Positions 20,964-32,874 are shown, numbered from the stretch's first letter. The stretch is DNA of 64,000 bases from Lepus europaeus (GCF_033115175.1 NC_084832.1:13257342-13321341); one strand, 5' to 3'. A program made the numbers and translations. The notes: generated by a model not told the origin, from the sequence alone.

Positions 20964-23900
20964 CCAGAGTAGCTGTTATAAGAACTGAGTTGAATACTCT
21001 GGAAAGTCTGATAAAAGTGAACTGCTAACAAAGCCACACCTGTGGTCAAAACGGCCACGAGGGCAGCCACTAGGAGAGACTAGGGCCCACCTGTTCTCAT
21101 TGGAACCCCCACACTGGAATCCATACCTGACCTCACTAACGGGGCCCTGGGGTGTGGACTGTGAAAGACCACCCAAACTCCCAGCCAGCAGAATGGGCTT
21201 TTTTTTTTAAGGTCCTGGCCACACCCGTACGGAAGATTAGCAAATGGATCACATTGTCTTATTTTAAATTAAATATTGACGACATGGGCACATGGGTGTT
21301 GTTTCTGCACTCTGCCCAGCGCAGGAACCAAATGTATGAAAACAGTGGTGGCTGCCCCTGGAGGCACCTCACTCTGGCTCTCCAAAGGCGTGCCAGCACC
21401 CCAGGCTTGGCTGACGCAGCTGGGCTAGCGCTCGATTCGTGCTGCTGTGTACAGCCTTCGGTGCCTGGCGGCGTTCAGCAGTGAAACCCTGGCCTTGCTA
21501 GGCTCTCTGGGCTACCCGTCCGTATGTACCACGGGCACCACCTGGCTCAGGTTCCTGAGGGCGTCCCCCCAGACGCCAGGGGCTGGTTGCAGACCTCAGA
21601 CCCCAAGACCCAGCAAGGCCCCTCCCGCAGCCCTGCCACCAGCAGCCCGCACCCCGCGCCTCCCTGAAGCGGCTCCTGACCCCCACCCGGCCAGGCCAGG
21701 AGAGCATGCAGGGGACTGAAGGGGTCTAACTCCCACCAAACCACAAGCCCCGGCCACACGTTGTTTAAGTGAGGGGCAGCTTGGGCTGGGCCCCTCTCTG
21801 AGGCTACCCACCCGCCTTGGTGGGCCATGGTTTGGGGACTAACAGGAATCTCCTGGAAAGCATCAGCATCCATGGGTAAGCTCTGAGGAGAGGCAGGGCT
21901 GTCTCCCAGGCCCTGGCTGGGGGCTGGACCTGTGTCTTCCCTGTGAACAGAGGTTGGTATTAGCGGGTCCCCCACCCCATATCCTGCCTCATGGGGGTCC
22001 ACGAGAAGGGGCCACCAGTGCTCCTGGGCACGATGTGGGATCAGGACAGTCCCAGGGGCATCTGCAGCTCCAGCCCAGGGCTCTCTCTCCTCCCCCTGAC
22101 AAGCGTGGCCGCTTGAGGGACGGTGCCATGGGGGTTGAGTGTGCTGGCCCGCTGCGCTATAGCCCTGGCCCAGTTCTCTTGGCTCCTCCTCTGACACGGG
22201 CTTAGCTGGGAACAGCATTCTCTTCCAGGTGGAACCTGTGCATCCTTGGGTTTACGTCAGGCAGTGGGGCAGGCAGAAGCCGGGTGGAGACTCCCACCTG
22301 GGCTGAGCGTGCAGAGGGCGCTAGAAGTTTCCTCTGCTTTGCCTGCTGGGAGTCACGTGACCCTGGAGCCGCCGCGGGGTCTTGCTACGGCGAAGCTGGA
22401 GGCCCTGCAAGCTGGTCTGGCCGTTGGGGAGAGCCTCCGCGATGCCCAGGGAGCTTCTGGGTTTGGGTTTGCGTCTCCAGAGCCCCTCTTATGGTTGCGG
22501 GGCAAGCAGCTCGGGGTGTCTGTCGCGGGCTCTTCCTCATTCTTCTGCTGGAGCCTGCGCCTCTCCACGTTGGCCCTTCCCTTCCTGCCCAGCCCCTCCC
22601 TCCAGGTCCCACTGTTAACCCTCCTTCCTGCCACGTTCCCGACCTCCACGTCCAGGGCTGCTCCTCAACCCCCTCTCTGGCCTGAAGCCCCACCCTGTGG
22701 GCGGCACCTGTGATGCGGCTGTCATCAGGGCAGGGTCCTAACACAGAGGGTTCTGGCAGTTTTTCTCGGTGCAAGATCTCCATTTCAGCACCAACGCTGC
22801 AGCCCGAGCCACATGCTACTCCGTGCCCGTGGTCCATCTCTACACGTATGAGGAGGCTGCTCCAGGGGCTGTTGGGGTTGGGGGGGCGACCTTCCGATTC
22901 CCACACGTTACACCTCACTGACACCTGCTTCAGACCAAGCTCCGAAGGTCAGGGTCGTGGCCATTTCCACTTGAATTCAACAACTGCAGACACATACGCC
23001 GGGACTCAGAGGACATTCTGAGCGACACCAGAATGCACTCACAGTTTTGTGCTCAACTTCTCTAAAATTTTTACTTTCTAAATCCCCAACTCCGTCTGGG
23101 TTTATGAATGGGGATTTGAGAAGCAAGTCTAAATTTGGAATGGGGCCGGGGGCCGTCACAGACTTGTTTTCCCCTGTTCCTTTCTCATTGCACAGTCTGG
23201 AATCTACTTGCTTGGAACTTAAGTCCCATCTGTTCGTGCAGGCACAGCCAAGAGCTTCAGCGATTTTAATGGAAGGGAACGGAGGCGGCCGGCTCACTGC
23301 CGCCCCACTCCGGATGCCTCTCCAGCACAAGGTCTTCCTTTGGGGTGCACAGCCCAGACTTCCTGGTGTCTTAAACAACAGGGGCGGCTGTTCTTGAGGA
23401 TTCAAAACCCACATTGCAGGAAGCAAGGGTGGGCCAGCGATGAGGACCCCCCGTCAGGCACGGAGCACGTGCCCCTGGCGACCGAGTGGGGGAACAGCCT
23501 GGTGAGCGCAAGACGAAGGGCAGAGGGGATGGTGTCTTCTCACACACGGTTGTTCTATGCCTGTGGCCCTTGGCATGGGAAGCACCCGGGGTGGACTTGC
23601 ACCTGCCTCCACCGTGGTCCACGCACCCCTCCTCAGAGTGCACACACCTTGGTCAGGGAATGAGGTTAGGATGCTGGAGACTGGGCCAGCGGGGTTCCCA
23701 GAAAACCCTTCAATCCCCAGCCGGCAACCCCCTGGCCCTGCTGGCCCAAGGGAGAGCCCCGCCCCGCCCCGCCCAGGCCCCAGGCTCTAGCTTCAGGGGC
23801 CCCGCCGGCCTGGCAGACCCCGTGCAGGGCTGCCTCCAGGAGCAGCGGCACTTCCCTCAAAAAGCACCCGGCTTCTGAAGACAGACGAGCGGTGGGAATT

Positions 23901-24819
23901 CTCTGGGGGTGGGAACCCTGCAGCTGAGGAAGGACATCTTATTGAGCTGTGTCTAATGCGCACTGCAAGACAGAACACGTTAACCTCTTGTGGCAAGTAC
24001 CACACATCCGAACCCGCATCAGCCTGATGGGCCCTGTTCCTTGTGCCGAACCGGACAGCTGCTTGGGCTGCGGCCATCACAGCGGGTGGCCCCCTTTCCA
24101 GCCTTCCTTGCCCCGTGAAGCTGGCCTCACCCCTGCCGGCCCCCTGCACTGCCTCCGGGCCTGGGGTCCAGGGCCACCCTGCTGCCAGTGGAGCTGGCCG
24201 CGAGTGGAAAGGGCCGGGGGGCCGGCTCGGCAGCAGGCACAGGGTCGGGCGAGGCCCCTCCTCTCTGTTCCTGCTGGGCAGCGCGGAGCTCTGGGCCAGC
24301 AGCCTGCTCAGCTCTTTCCCTCTGTCCCATTCCAACCCCAGCTTGAGTGACCAACTCTGGATAATCTGAGCAAAAGCGGCCCCTGGTAAGTGTCACAGAG
24401 AGTTCCAGATCGTCCAGTGGTGCTGCTGGGTCACTACCAGTATTCTTTAGTCGGGGCGGGAAGGACTCGGAGTGAGCCTCCCGTCTGGACAGGCTGCAGG
24501 GAAGTGGAGTGGGCCTTAGCTCCTCGCTCCTCCCTCATCCCCTGGGAAGTGTGGATAAATGACAAGCCCCGGGGCTTTGAGAACAAGTCTGAGAGAGACA
24601 AACAGCAATTAAAGCGGGTCATGAAGAACTGTGTGATAGATCCTCTCTGAACACAGCCACCTGCCCCACAGGTGGGCGAGCTTACGGTGGCGGCCCCACC
24701 GCGGCACACTCCGGCTGCCTGCACAGACCAGCTGCTTTGATGCACTTTTAAACACTCAGGGAGTGAGTGGTGATTCTTCAAACTAAGCCCATTAAAGAAA
24801 AAAAACTAGACAAATAAAG
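20964..24819. other. Longest SINE-free stretch, downstream of UBAC2
   Basis: About 3.9 kb of unique, GC-rich DNA with no recognised repeat and no convincing exon. It lies just past the UBAC2 3' end and may hold distal UTR or regulatory DNA. Confidence 0.5.
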
Positions 24820-24962
24820 ATAGAAAATACATGCTAATTTAATGGCAAACTTATTTTGATACTAAAACAGTAACAATCTCGCAGTTAAGGACGGTGCAGT
24901 GGGGCCACCTTCTCCCCATGAGAGCGTGGTGGGGACCACGCCACTGTCACTGGGCAGGGCGG
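24820..24962 (-). other. UBAC2: Probable short UBAC2 3' UTR with ATTAAA poly(A) signal
   Basis: Downstream of the UBAC2 stop, the reverse strand carries ATTAAA (24838-24843), about 120 nt past the TGA in an AT-rich stretch. It is the nearest recognisable poly(A) signal, so a short 3' UTR is inferred. A longer alternative 3' UTR cannot be excluded. Confidence 0.4.
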
Positions 24963-25070
24963 TCAGTGCTGCAGCAGGAAGTTGGTGGCCACGTTGAGGT
25001 CGTTATTTGAAGCTCTCAGGGCTTCCAGGGCATCGCCTCTGGAAAATCCCATCTCCATGAGCCTCGCCAC
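24963..25070 (-). CDS. UBAC2: UBAC2 last coding exon with UBA domain and stop
   Basis: Thirty-five codons plus TGA, preceded by a TTTCCAG acceptor at 25071-25072. The product begins V-A-R-L-M-E-M-G-F-S-R and ends N-F-L-L-Q-H. This is a UBA three-helix fold: the MGF loop (residues 7-9 of the exon) and the C-terminal L-L motif form the ubiquitin-binding patch. With the exons at 37452 and 62853 it gives a 158-residue C-terminal part, the length expected for residues 187-344 of human UBAC2. No damage is visible. Confidence 0.96.
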   Translation of the reverse strand: MARLMEMGFSRGDALEALRASNNDLNVATNFLLQH

Positions 25071-25289
25071 CTGGAAACAGACACAGAGCAGAGCCTGAGG
25101 ACACGCCGGCAGCGTAGCTGACTCCCCCGGGCCTCATGGAGCTTCCTGGGAGGGCAAAACCCAACTAGTTGTCATTTCAGTGTGAAATCTGCTGTCTACA
25201 AACTGTAATGGGTAGAAACTCGCCAGCGCTTGCCATATGCAGCCAATACGAATGCCTCATCCCACGTCGTCCTCGTTTTAGGATGATGC

Positions 25290-25450
25290 ATTCCTTTCAT
25301 CTACGTGAAAGGCAGGGGTAGACAGAGAACAAACATCTTCCATTCTCTGGTTCTCTCCCCGAATGCCGGCCACAGCCAGGCCTGGGACGTGTTGAAACCA
25401 GGAGCCCAGGACCCAGCCTCTGGCGAGGCCCAGGTGAGCACACAGGACTC
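25290..25450 (-). mobile_element. CSINE fragment, old
   Basis: ACGTGAAAGGCAGGGGTAGA, CTGGTTCTCTCCCCGAATGC and AAACCAGGAGCCCAGGAC. Diverged tail half. Confidence 0.65.
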
Positions 25451-27757
25451 GTGTCCCAGGCGTCAGCAGGCTTCCGGGCTCTGGGTTCTGGCCGGGAGAG
25501 GCCGGCCCAGCACGCTGTCACTGTGACTTTGTCCCGTCAGGCTGGGGTGACCGACAGGGCTTGGCCACCAGGACTGTGGTGGAGCCTGGCCATGCACGGG
25601 CTGTACGCGACAGGTATGCATCCCGAGGACGCCCTGGCAAAGCCGGGAAGACGCGGGAGGGGACCTCCGGGAAGTGCAGGGTGGCGCCCATGTGAGGCCA
25701 CGTGCCCTGCACCTCTCCCATTGCTGCCCCGACTCACTCACAGCCCTGTTTGGAAAACTTAAAAAGCGCCCCACAGAATTCCCTGAAAGCTCTTTCCTTC
25801 CACTCCCTCGGCCCATGTCAGGGCATCACAACAGAACGTGAGACGAGAGGTCAGCTTGCTTTGCAGCCCCACACCTGACCGAGCCTGTCCGCGCACTTTG
25901 TTGGGAAGCTAGCCGTGGGGGTCACTGCCCAGCAGGGTTCTGGACATCTCTCCTGCACATCTATGTATTCGTACACACCCAGGGATGTAAACGGCCCACA
26001 AATGGACCCCTGAGCCACGTTTCCGGCCTGGAGAGAACGCGGCTGCTTGGACGCCGCGGGGCGGCTGGTACCGGGGTCCCCGTGCGTGTGGTCATGTCCC
26101 AGTGCCCCCAGGAGCAGATGGCCACTCTGCTTTTCGTCAGCGGCACTCGCTGCAGGCCCAGCGTGACGCAGCCCGCCGCCGGCTGACCCCAGGCCGGGGA
26201 AGGCAGCCGGGAACAGCGCCGTCACCGTCAGCTGACGCGTTCCAGAGAAGGCGGTGGGATGTGTTTTTCCGCTATGAAGCTTTTCAAAGGGAGACCACAC
26301 TGAAGGAGGGAAAAACCCCGCAGAGACGGAGAGAAATCTGCACCAGCTTCCCCTTCTCCGTTTAATTAAGAAGGCCGTCAGCCTCCTGTGGGGACTGGGC
26401 CCGTGCCTCTACGTCTCAGCCACGTTCACCCAGGGCAGCGCCGGCCCCGGCGTGCACTCTACGGCTCACCACGCAGTGGCCCTCGGCACACGCATGGCAG
26501 CACCTTCTCTCCGGAGTCCCAGCAGCCCCCAGCGCACCTTGCCCCGAGGGCTCTCTTCAAAGGCTGTGGTTTTCTTTAACTTCCCTTTAGCTCTGGGTGT
26601 CAAAAACAAATGGTTTTGGGGTTCTTACTTCCTAAATTCTGATGCTAGCAGAAAGCAATGGCCACCTCAAACAGCCGCCACCTGATTCCCAGCTGGGCTG
26701 CGCTTTCTTAGTAACAGGATCCCACGCACATCCTGACCTGTCCTCTGGCCTGTCACTCCCGGCACTTGTGACCTCCCACGTCAGCCGCCCCCGACACGAA
26801 GGCAACGTCACCCTGCAGATCCCGGAGGGGCCCACGGTGCCTCCTTCCCCACAGCCCCTGGCCAGCTCAGGCCCTCACGGGGTGCAGGGTCAGGGTCAGG
26901 GATGTCACAGTGCTCAGTAGATCCTGGGTGCGTCCTGGGCCGTGTCGTTGCGAGCACCCTTCGAAAGCTGCTGGGCTGACTGCCACCCAAGAGCCTTGTG
27001 TTGCCTCGTCAGGAAACACTCCCACCCCCTGGACTTGGAGGCTCCAAGAGCTGGCCTACAGCAACCCTTGATCCCGTCACGACTGAACACACGCCTTCTG
27101 CGAGGGATGCCCATGGACCTCTGGCCAGGCGGGCACAGCTTTCTAAGGCCAGCGTTTTAGAGTTTAGGCGGGCTTCTAAGAGACGGTGGCAAGGACACCA
27201 GAGCTGAGAAGAGACGAGAAGAGCTAGGAAGATTCAGCTTCTCCAGTCCTGAGCACAGTTTGCTACTTCTCAGCCAAGACTGGAAGTCCCTTGTGGGCCA
27301 CTCTCTCTCTCCAGGGGCTGACGGAAATCTCAGGGTACACGAGTACCCTCAGGCTGCACTTGGGCTGTCTTGTGTTACAAGCACCCCATTAAATGCACCA
27401 AGAGGTGAAGTCTTCTGAGCGCCAGTTGCACCACGGTCCCTGGGCAGAGGTGTGATGGTGCTGAGATGCCTCTCCTCCTCCCAGCTCACCACTCCTCCAG
27501 GGAAACCCGGTGATGCCATTTCCTGTTAAACACCCTGCCCCAGTTCCTTAGAGCCCTTGGTGCTGGCGCATGCTGTGCCTCCTCAGCGTCAGCTTCTCTC
27601 CCGGCAGTGCTCTGTCCCAACAACCACCCTCTGATCTGACCTGAAAGGTCATTCACAAGAGACAACCATGGCGAGTCCCCCACTTTCATTTAAAAAAAAC
27701 ATTTGGAAGCACATGTGACAAAATTGCATTATTTGTTAGTTTTGAGTATGGGTATCT
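25451..27757. other. Intronic unique DNA
   Basis: UBAC2 last intron, GC-rich, no repeat or gene recognised. Confidence 0.5.
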
Positions 27758-27773
27758 AAAAAATACCCGATTT

Positions 27774-28094
27774 GAAGCTGGTGCTGTGGCACAGAAGGTT
27801 ACGCTGCATGTAGTGCCAGCATCCCATATGGGTGCCAGTTCATGGCCCAGCTGTTCGGCCTCCGATCCAGCTCCCCACTAATGCACCTGGGAAAGCAGCA
27901 GGAGATGGCCTAAGCGCTTGGGCCCCTGTACCCACATGGGAGTCCCGGAAGAAGCTCCTGGCTCCTGGCTTTGGCCTGGCCGTTGTGGCCATTTGTAGAG
28001 TGAACCAGCAGATGGAAAACTCTCTCTCTCCTTCTATCTATCTCTCCCTTTCAAATACATACATACATACATACATACATACATAAATATTTTT
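27774..28094 (+). mobile_element. CSINE with (CATA)n tail, same target site as the L1
   Basis: GAAGCTGGTGCTGTGGCACA head, CCCTTTCAAATACATACATA tail. It is flanked by AAAAAATACCCGATTT (27758-27773) and AAAAAATACCCAATTAG (28095-28111). Confidence 0.93.
28053..28084. repeat. (CATA)n microsatellite in a SINE tail
   Basis: Eight CATA-type units that grew out of the AAATACATA tail of the SINE. Confidence 0.95.
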
Positions 28095-28111
28095 AAAAAA
28101 TACCCAATTAG

Positions 28112-29450
28112 ACCTATCAGAGCCATTGGTTGTGAACTGAAATTGATCACTTGGACTAGTGAGATGGCATTGGTACATGCCACCTTGATGGGATTGTATT
28201 GGAATCCCCTGGTACATTTCTAACTCCATCATTTGGGGCAAGTCTGATTGTGCATGTCCCAAATTGTACATCTCCTCCCTCTCTTTTTCCACTCTTAAAT
28301 TTAACAGGGATCACTTTTCAGTTAAAATTTAAACACCTGAGAATAACTGTGTGTTAATTACAGAGTTCAACCACTAGTACTAGAACAACAACCGATGGCT
28401 CTGATAGGTCTAAGAATCAAAGGGATCACACAAACAAGACAAGTGTCTGCTAATACTAACTGATAGAATCCAAAAGGGGGAGAAAGATCCAACATGGGAA
28501 GTGGGATACACAGCAGACTCATAGAATGGCAGACGTCCTAAACAACACTCTGGCCTCAGAATCAGCCCTTAAGGCATTTGGATCTGGCTGAAGAGCCCAT
28601 GAGAGTATTGTAGGCATGGAAAGCCAAGATACCATGGAAAAGAAGAAAAAAAAAAAGACCTAAATGAAAGATCTCTGCGAGTGAGATCCCAGTGGAAAGA
28701 ACGGGGCCATCAAAGAAGGAGGTACCTTTCTCTGAAGGGAGGAGAGAACTTCCACTTTGACTATGACCCTATCGGAATAAGATCGAAGTTGGTGAACTCT
28801 AAAGGCTTCCATAGCCCTGGCAACTCATGACTAGAGCCTAGGGAGATTACTGACGCCATGAACAGGAGTGTCAAATTGTTAAGTCAGCCACAGGAGTCAC
28901 TGTGTACTTACATCCCATGTGGGATCTGTCCTTAATGTGTTATCTAATGAGCAGTGATGCTATAACTAGTACTGAAACAGTATTTTTACACTTTGTGATT
29001 CTGCGTCAGTACAAACTAATGTGATCTTTACTAATTATATACTGAATCAATCTTCTGTATATAAAGATAATTGGAAATGAAAAAAAAAACTGGTGTTAAA
29101 TTGGAAATGGCATAGAAAATTAATTTTTTAAAAAAAATTATGTAGGATCTCTGTCTTTAATGTGCTGTACACTCTTATTTAATGCTATAACTAGTACTCC
29201 AACAGTATTTTTTTTTCACTTTGTGTTGCTATATGGGGACAAACTGTTGAAATCGTTACTTAATATATACTAAACTGATCTTCTGTATATAAAGAGAATT
29301 GAAAATGAATCATGATGTGATTGGAAGGGGAGAGGGAGCGGGAAAGGGGAGGGTTGCGGGTGGGAGGGAAGTTTTGGGAGGGGGAAGCCATTGTAACCCA
29401 TAAGCTGTACTTTGGAAATTTATATTCATTAAATAAAAGTTTAATTTAAA
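28112..29450 (+). mobile_element. 5'-truncated rabbit-type L1 with 5' inversion
   Basis: The right part (about 28387-29450) is sense L1 3' UTR: AGACCTAAATGAAAGATCTC, the G-rich tract GGGAGAGGGAGCGGG, then AAGCTGTACTTTGGAAAT and AAATAAAAGTTTAA before the A tail. The left part (28112-28385) is the same L1 in reverse orientation. Its first bases, ACCTATCAGAGCCATTGGTT, are the near-exact reverse complement of 28387-28411. It has no coding capacity. It is flanked by AAAAAATACCCAATTAG at 28095-28111 and 29451-29467. Confidence 0.88.
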
Positions 29451-29737
29451 AAAAAATACCCAATTAGGAGAAAATGAAAAAGAAGAAAAGCAGAGGAGAA
29501 AGAAACAGAACAATGGTTTTGTCACTGGGGAATGCCCCGATCAACTCTGAAGTCTGTCTTGACTCATTTCCAACTCCAAGCCCTCGCGATTCCCAAGCAC
29601 CTGCTGCCTGCCAAGCTGTTTTCAGTTCCGTTCCAGGGAGTGATGAGTCTCTAGCCACAGTGAAGTGGCTGGAACTCTGCCACAGGAGGAACCCCGCACA
29701 GGTGGGTCAGGGAATGTCCAAAAATTACACGTGATTT

Positions 29738-30072
29738 GGCCGGCGCCGCGGCTCACTAGGCTAATCCTCCGCCTTGCGGCGCCGGCACACCGGGTTCTAG
29801 TCCCGGTCAGGGCACCGATCCTGTCCCGGTTGCCCCTCTTCCAGGCCAGCTCTCTGCTGTGGCCCGGGAGTGCAGTGGAGGATGGCCCAAGTCCTTGGGC
29901 CCTGCACCCCATGGGAGACCAGGAGAAGCACCTGGCTCCTGCCATCGGAACAGCGCGGTGCGCCGGCCGCAGCGGGCTACCGCGGCGGCCATTGGAGGGT
30001 GAACCAACGGCAAAAGGAAGACCTTTCTCTCTGTCTCTCTCTCACTGTCCACTCTGCCTGTCAAAAAAAAAA
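29738..30072 (+). mobile_element. CSINE, young type, with perfect 18-bp TSD
   Basis: GGCCGGCGCCGCGGCTCACT head, CCTTGCGGCGCCGGCACACC, a B-box-like GGTTCTAGTCCCGG, then TCTGCCTGTC and an A tail. AAAAATTACACGTGATTT is exact at 29720-29737 and 30073-30090, which suggests recent insertion. Confidence 0.97.
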
Positions 30073-30094
30073 AAAAATTACACGTGATTTAATT

Positions 30095-30380
30095 CGTTAA
30101 AAATGTTTATCTGTGGCGGCGGAGAGAAGGAGAGAGAGATCTGCAGTCTACTGTTTCACTCCTCACATGCCTGCACGAGCTAGGGCTGGGCTGGACCAAA
30201 GCCAGGAGCCAAGAACTCAATGTAGGTCTCTCCCACGGGGAGCGGGGACTCAAGTACTTGAACTATCTCCACTCGCTGTCTCCCAGAGCGCACATTAGCA
30301 GGAAGCTGGAACCGGAGTGGAGGCTGAATGGGATGAGGGTATCCTAGGAGGCATCTTAATGGCTATGCCAAATACGCATC
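30095..30380 (-). mobile_element. CSINE, old
   Basis: AAAAATGTTTATCTGTGG, GCTAGGGCTGGGCTGGACCA and TTAATGGCTATGCCAAATAC. Diverged reverse copy. Confidence 0.75.
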
Positions 30381-30849
30381 CTGAACTTTGCGAATGCTAA
30401 GATGTCTGCCCCAGGAGGAGCTGAGCCTCATTTCTCCCATGACCTATGGGAGAGCGTGTTTCCACGCCATGCCCGAGGGAGCTCACACCTGCCTCTATGT
30501 CTAACAGCAAAACCTCCCCTTTCGGACACTCACTCCCTGGGTGAAGTAAGAGGTGCCTGCTGTCCCCTGCTCTGGGAATCTTTCCCTCTTTGCAAGTGGT
30601 TCCTTGTGGTCTCCTTACTGGCTGCAAATAAATATTCCTCTTGTAACAACAGCTTCTGGTGAGGTCTCTGATTTCCTCTAACTCACCTTGGGTAGGTAAC
30701 AGATATGTTTAAGTGGTGGACATTTGCGCACATTTGATTACTGAAAAGTATACTGGATCACCCATGGTTTTGGCACACTCCTTTTTCAACATTTTTTAAA
30801 CAATATTAAAGCTTATTAAACAAATTTAAAAAGTTTTATAAAATGTTTG

Positions 30850-31240
30850 ACTTTCATCAGTGTCAAGGTTTATGTTGCTCCCAAATTTTGAATATAACTG
30901 AACTTTCCAATTCGCTAACACCTGCTGAATTGATTCCTCCCTGGATTCTAAGGCGTCAATTTCTTCTTGCAAATTTTTCTTTGTGTCTTCGAACATTTCC
31001 TTGTTCTTCTTGTGACTGGCTGATAAAAACGTCAGCCATCTGATAAGGAATCATTAAGCAGTCGTCCTCTGCAAGCATGGTGAGCATGGCGTCGTCACAA
31101 GCATCTTCTAAATTTTGGAGTCGCCTCTTTTTCACTTCTGTTTCTTCCTTTGGTTCCGTGAGTCTACTCTTATTCCTTGCAAACTTGTTTATCTTTTGTT
31201 GATCTTCGAAAGTCACGGTGACATCTCCTGCAGCCGCCAT
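30850..31240 (-). pseudogene. PFDN4: PFDN4 (prefoldin subunit 4) processed pseudogene
   Basis: The reverse strand reads an intronless prefoldin-4-like sequence with FEDQQKINKFARN, EVKKRRLQNLEDACDD and DDCLMIPYQ. It lacks several N-terminal residues and has a three-residue duplication (M-L-T-M-L) after ACDD. The frame breaks after S-Q-S-Q-E-E, where bases are missing relative to the parent. The remaining coiled-coil part can still be followed in other frames to an N-L-D-T-D-E-S-like end near 30855, where the stop codon also appears lost. Prefoldin 4 is a cytosolic chaperone subunit. The absence of introns and the indels mark an old retrocopy in the UBAC2 intron; a degraded T-rich stretch near 30780-30800 is the likely poly(A) end. 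Confidence 0.9.
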
Positions 31241-31249
31241 CGTGGAACT

Positions 31250-32044
31250 GGACTGCGAGGCGGGGAGGGCCGCTTGGTGCAGTCACCCCTGGGCCCCCTC
31301 TCACGCCCTACTGGTCCAGGACTCCCAAAGAAATACAACACCATCTCCTCATCCCCTCCTGCTGGGCTCCTGACCCACGACGCCTCACGGTTGGCACCGG
31401 AGGAGGCCATGCCAACTAAAGAGAACAAACAGTCCTTTGTTCATTCTCCTCCTTGCCGTCTTTGTCTTCCTCTTCGACCTTTCCTAAGCATCCTGGGTGG
31501 GGCCCTTTGAGCCACCCCACTTCCCTTTCAGACAGAGTCTAGCAGCCCAACAGCAAGGCTGCTTCCCACGGATACTTGTTATTCCCAGCTCCCCCAGCCG
31601 CCTTGGTGTTAATAAAGCAGCCAGGGGCTGTGGATTCAGTCACGGGTGGGATTCCTAACAGAAGACGAAGGGGGCAGACAGTGGCCTGGGGGCATCAGGG
31701 TCTCTCCTGCCACTGCTCCCCCGGCCTGGGCGCTTCATTTCATCATCACGGAAGGCTTTATCTGCTTTGGCCTTATCAAATTCAGACTTCTCTGTCTCAG
31801 ATGCTGTTTTTCACCGCCCAGAAGCACTTGCAGCCCTGCAAACCTGACAGAGACCTCTGGGTTTGTCTTCCCATGTTCCTCTCTGCACAAAGAGGCATGA
31901 GCAGACACCTGGCCCTTTGGCTTCTCAGGGTTGTCTTCAGCCAACCTGACTGTCACTGGCTAGGTCTGGGTAGCTGGGGCACACAACACGGCTTGGCACT
32001 TGCACTAACTACCTCCATGACAACCACCTTCTTGGAACGTTCGC
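31250..32044. other. Intronic unique DNA
   Basis: Nothing recognised. The first part may include 5' UTR of the PFDN4 retrocopy. Confidence 0.45.
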
Positions 32045-32374
32045 TTTTTTAAAAAATTACTTACAAATTTAATTTATTTGATAGGCTCACACATACAGAG
32101 AAAGAGAGATAGAAATGATCACGCATCCACAGGTTCACCCTCCCCAAATGCCACTAACAGCAAGGGCTGGGTGAGGCTGAGGCCAGGAGCCAGGAACTCT
32201 TCCAGGTCTCCCATGCGGATGTCGTCAGAGACGCAAGGACTTGAGCCATCACCTGCTGCCTCTCAGGGTGCACAGTGGCAAAAAGTTGGAACTGGGAACA
32301 GAGCAAGGACATGAGCCAGGCACTCTGACATGGGAAGCAGGCAACCCACCTGGCATCTTAACCACAGTGCCAGG
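32045..32374 (-). mobile_element. CSINE, old
   Basis: AATTTAATTTATTTGATAGG, GCAAGGGCTGGGTGAGGCTG and TTAACCACAGTGCCAGGTGC. Confidence 0.8.
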
Positions 32375-32617
32375 TGCCTATGCTTTGGCATGTTTGTAAA
32401 AGGGGCCAGGATAGCAAAGAGATGATGAATTGGCAAAGCTGCTATGGGCCAATTCACAGAAAAATAGGAGTGCAATTTAATGAATTAAAAATCCAGAAAG
32501 TTAGTAAGAGCCCAAATAGCAAAAGGAAAAAAGGCAACAGAAGATGTGTAGGGCTGGATGTTAAATTACTAATGGACACAGGCTCTTTCTCAGAATATTC
32601 TGTTTCTAAAATACACG

Positions 32618-32872
32618 GCATAGGGACCACATTGCGGTGCAGTACCAGTATCCTACTTGAGCCCCGGTTAGAGTCCTGGCTGCTCCACTTCTGATCCAGC
32701 TCCCTGCTCACGCTCTTGGGGAAGCAACAGAGGATGACCTGGATGTCTGGGCCCTTGCACCATGTGGGAGACTCAGATGAGTTTCCTGGTTTCAGCCTGG
32801 CCCAGTGCTGACTCGTGTGGCCATTTGGGGAGTAAACCAGCAGATGGAAGATCTTTCTTCAAATAAATAAAT
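32618..32872 (+). mobile_element. CSINE, host of a second SINE in its tail
   Basis: ATAGGGACCACATTGCGGTG head, CAGCAGATGGAAGATCTTTC and a TTCAAATAAATAAATA tail. The tail sequence is repeated after the next SINE (TAAATAAATAAATCTTTAAA at 33203). Confidence 0.85.
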
Positions 32873-32874
32873 AT

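Noticed and set aside
22861-22890. Resemblance to a microRNA-like segment (CAGGGGCTGTTGGGGTTGGG)
   Set aside because: The surrounding sequence shows no hairpin I can support, and the strand and context do not fit the UBAC2-linked microRNA I recall.
28053-28084. Regularly spaced repeats that could be an array system
   Set aside because: Simple tetranucleotide microsatellite from a SINE tail; no spacers. The genome is eukaryotic and has no CRISPR.
28112-29450. L1 copy as an active element
   Set aside because: Only 3' UTR sequence is present, partly inverted; it encodes nothing.
30956-31240. PFDN4-like frame as a functional gene
   Set aside because: Frameshifted after S-Q-S-Q-E-E, N-terminal and internal indels, no introns: a processed pseudogene.
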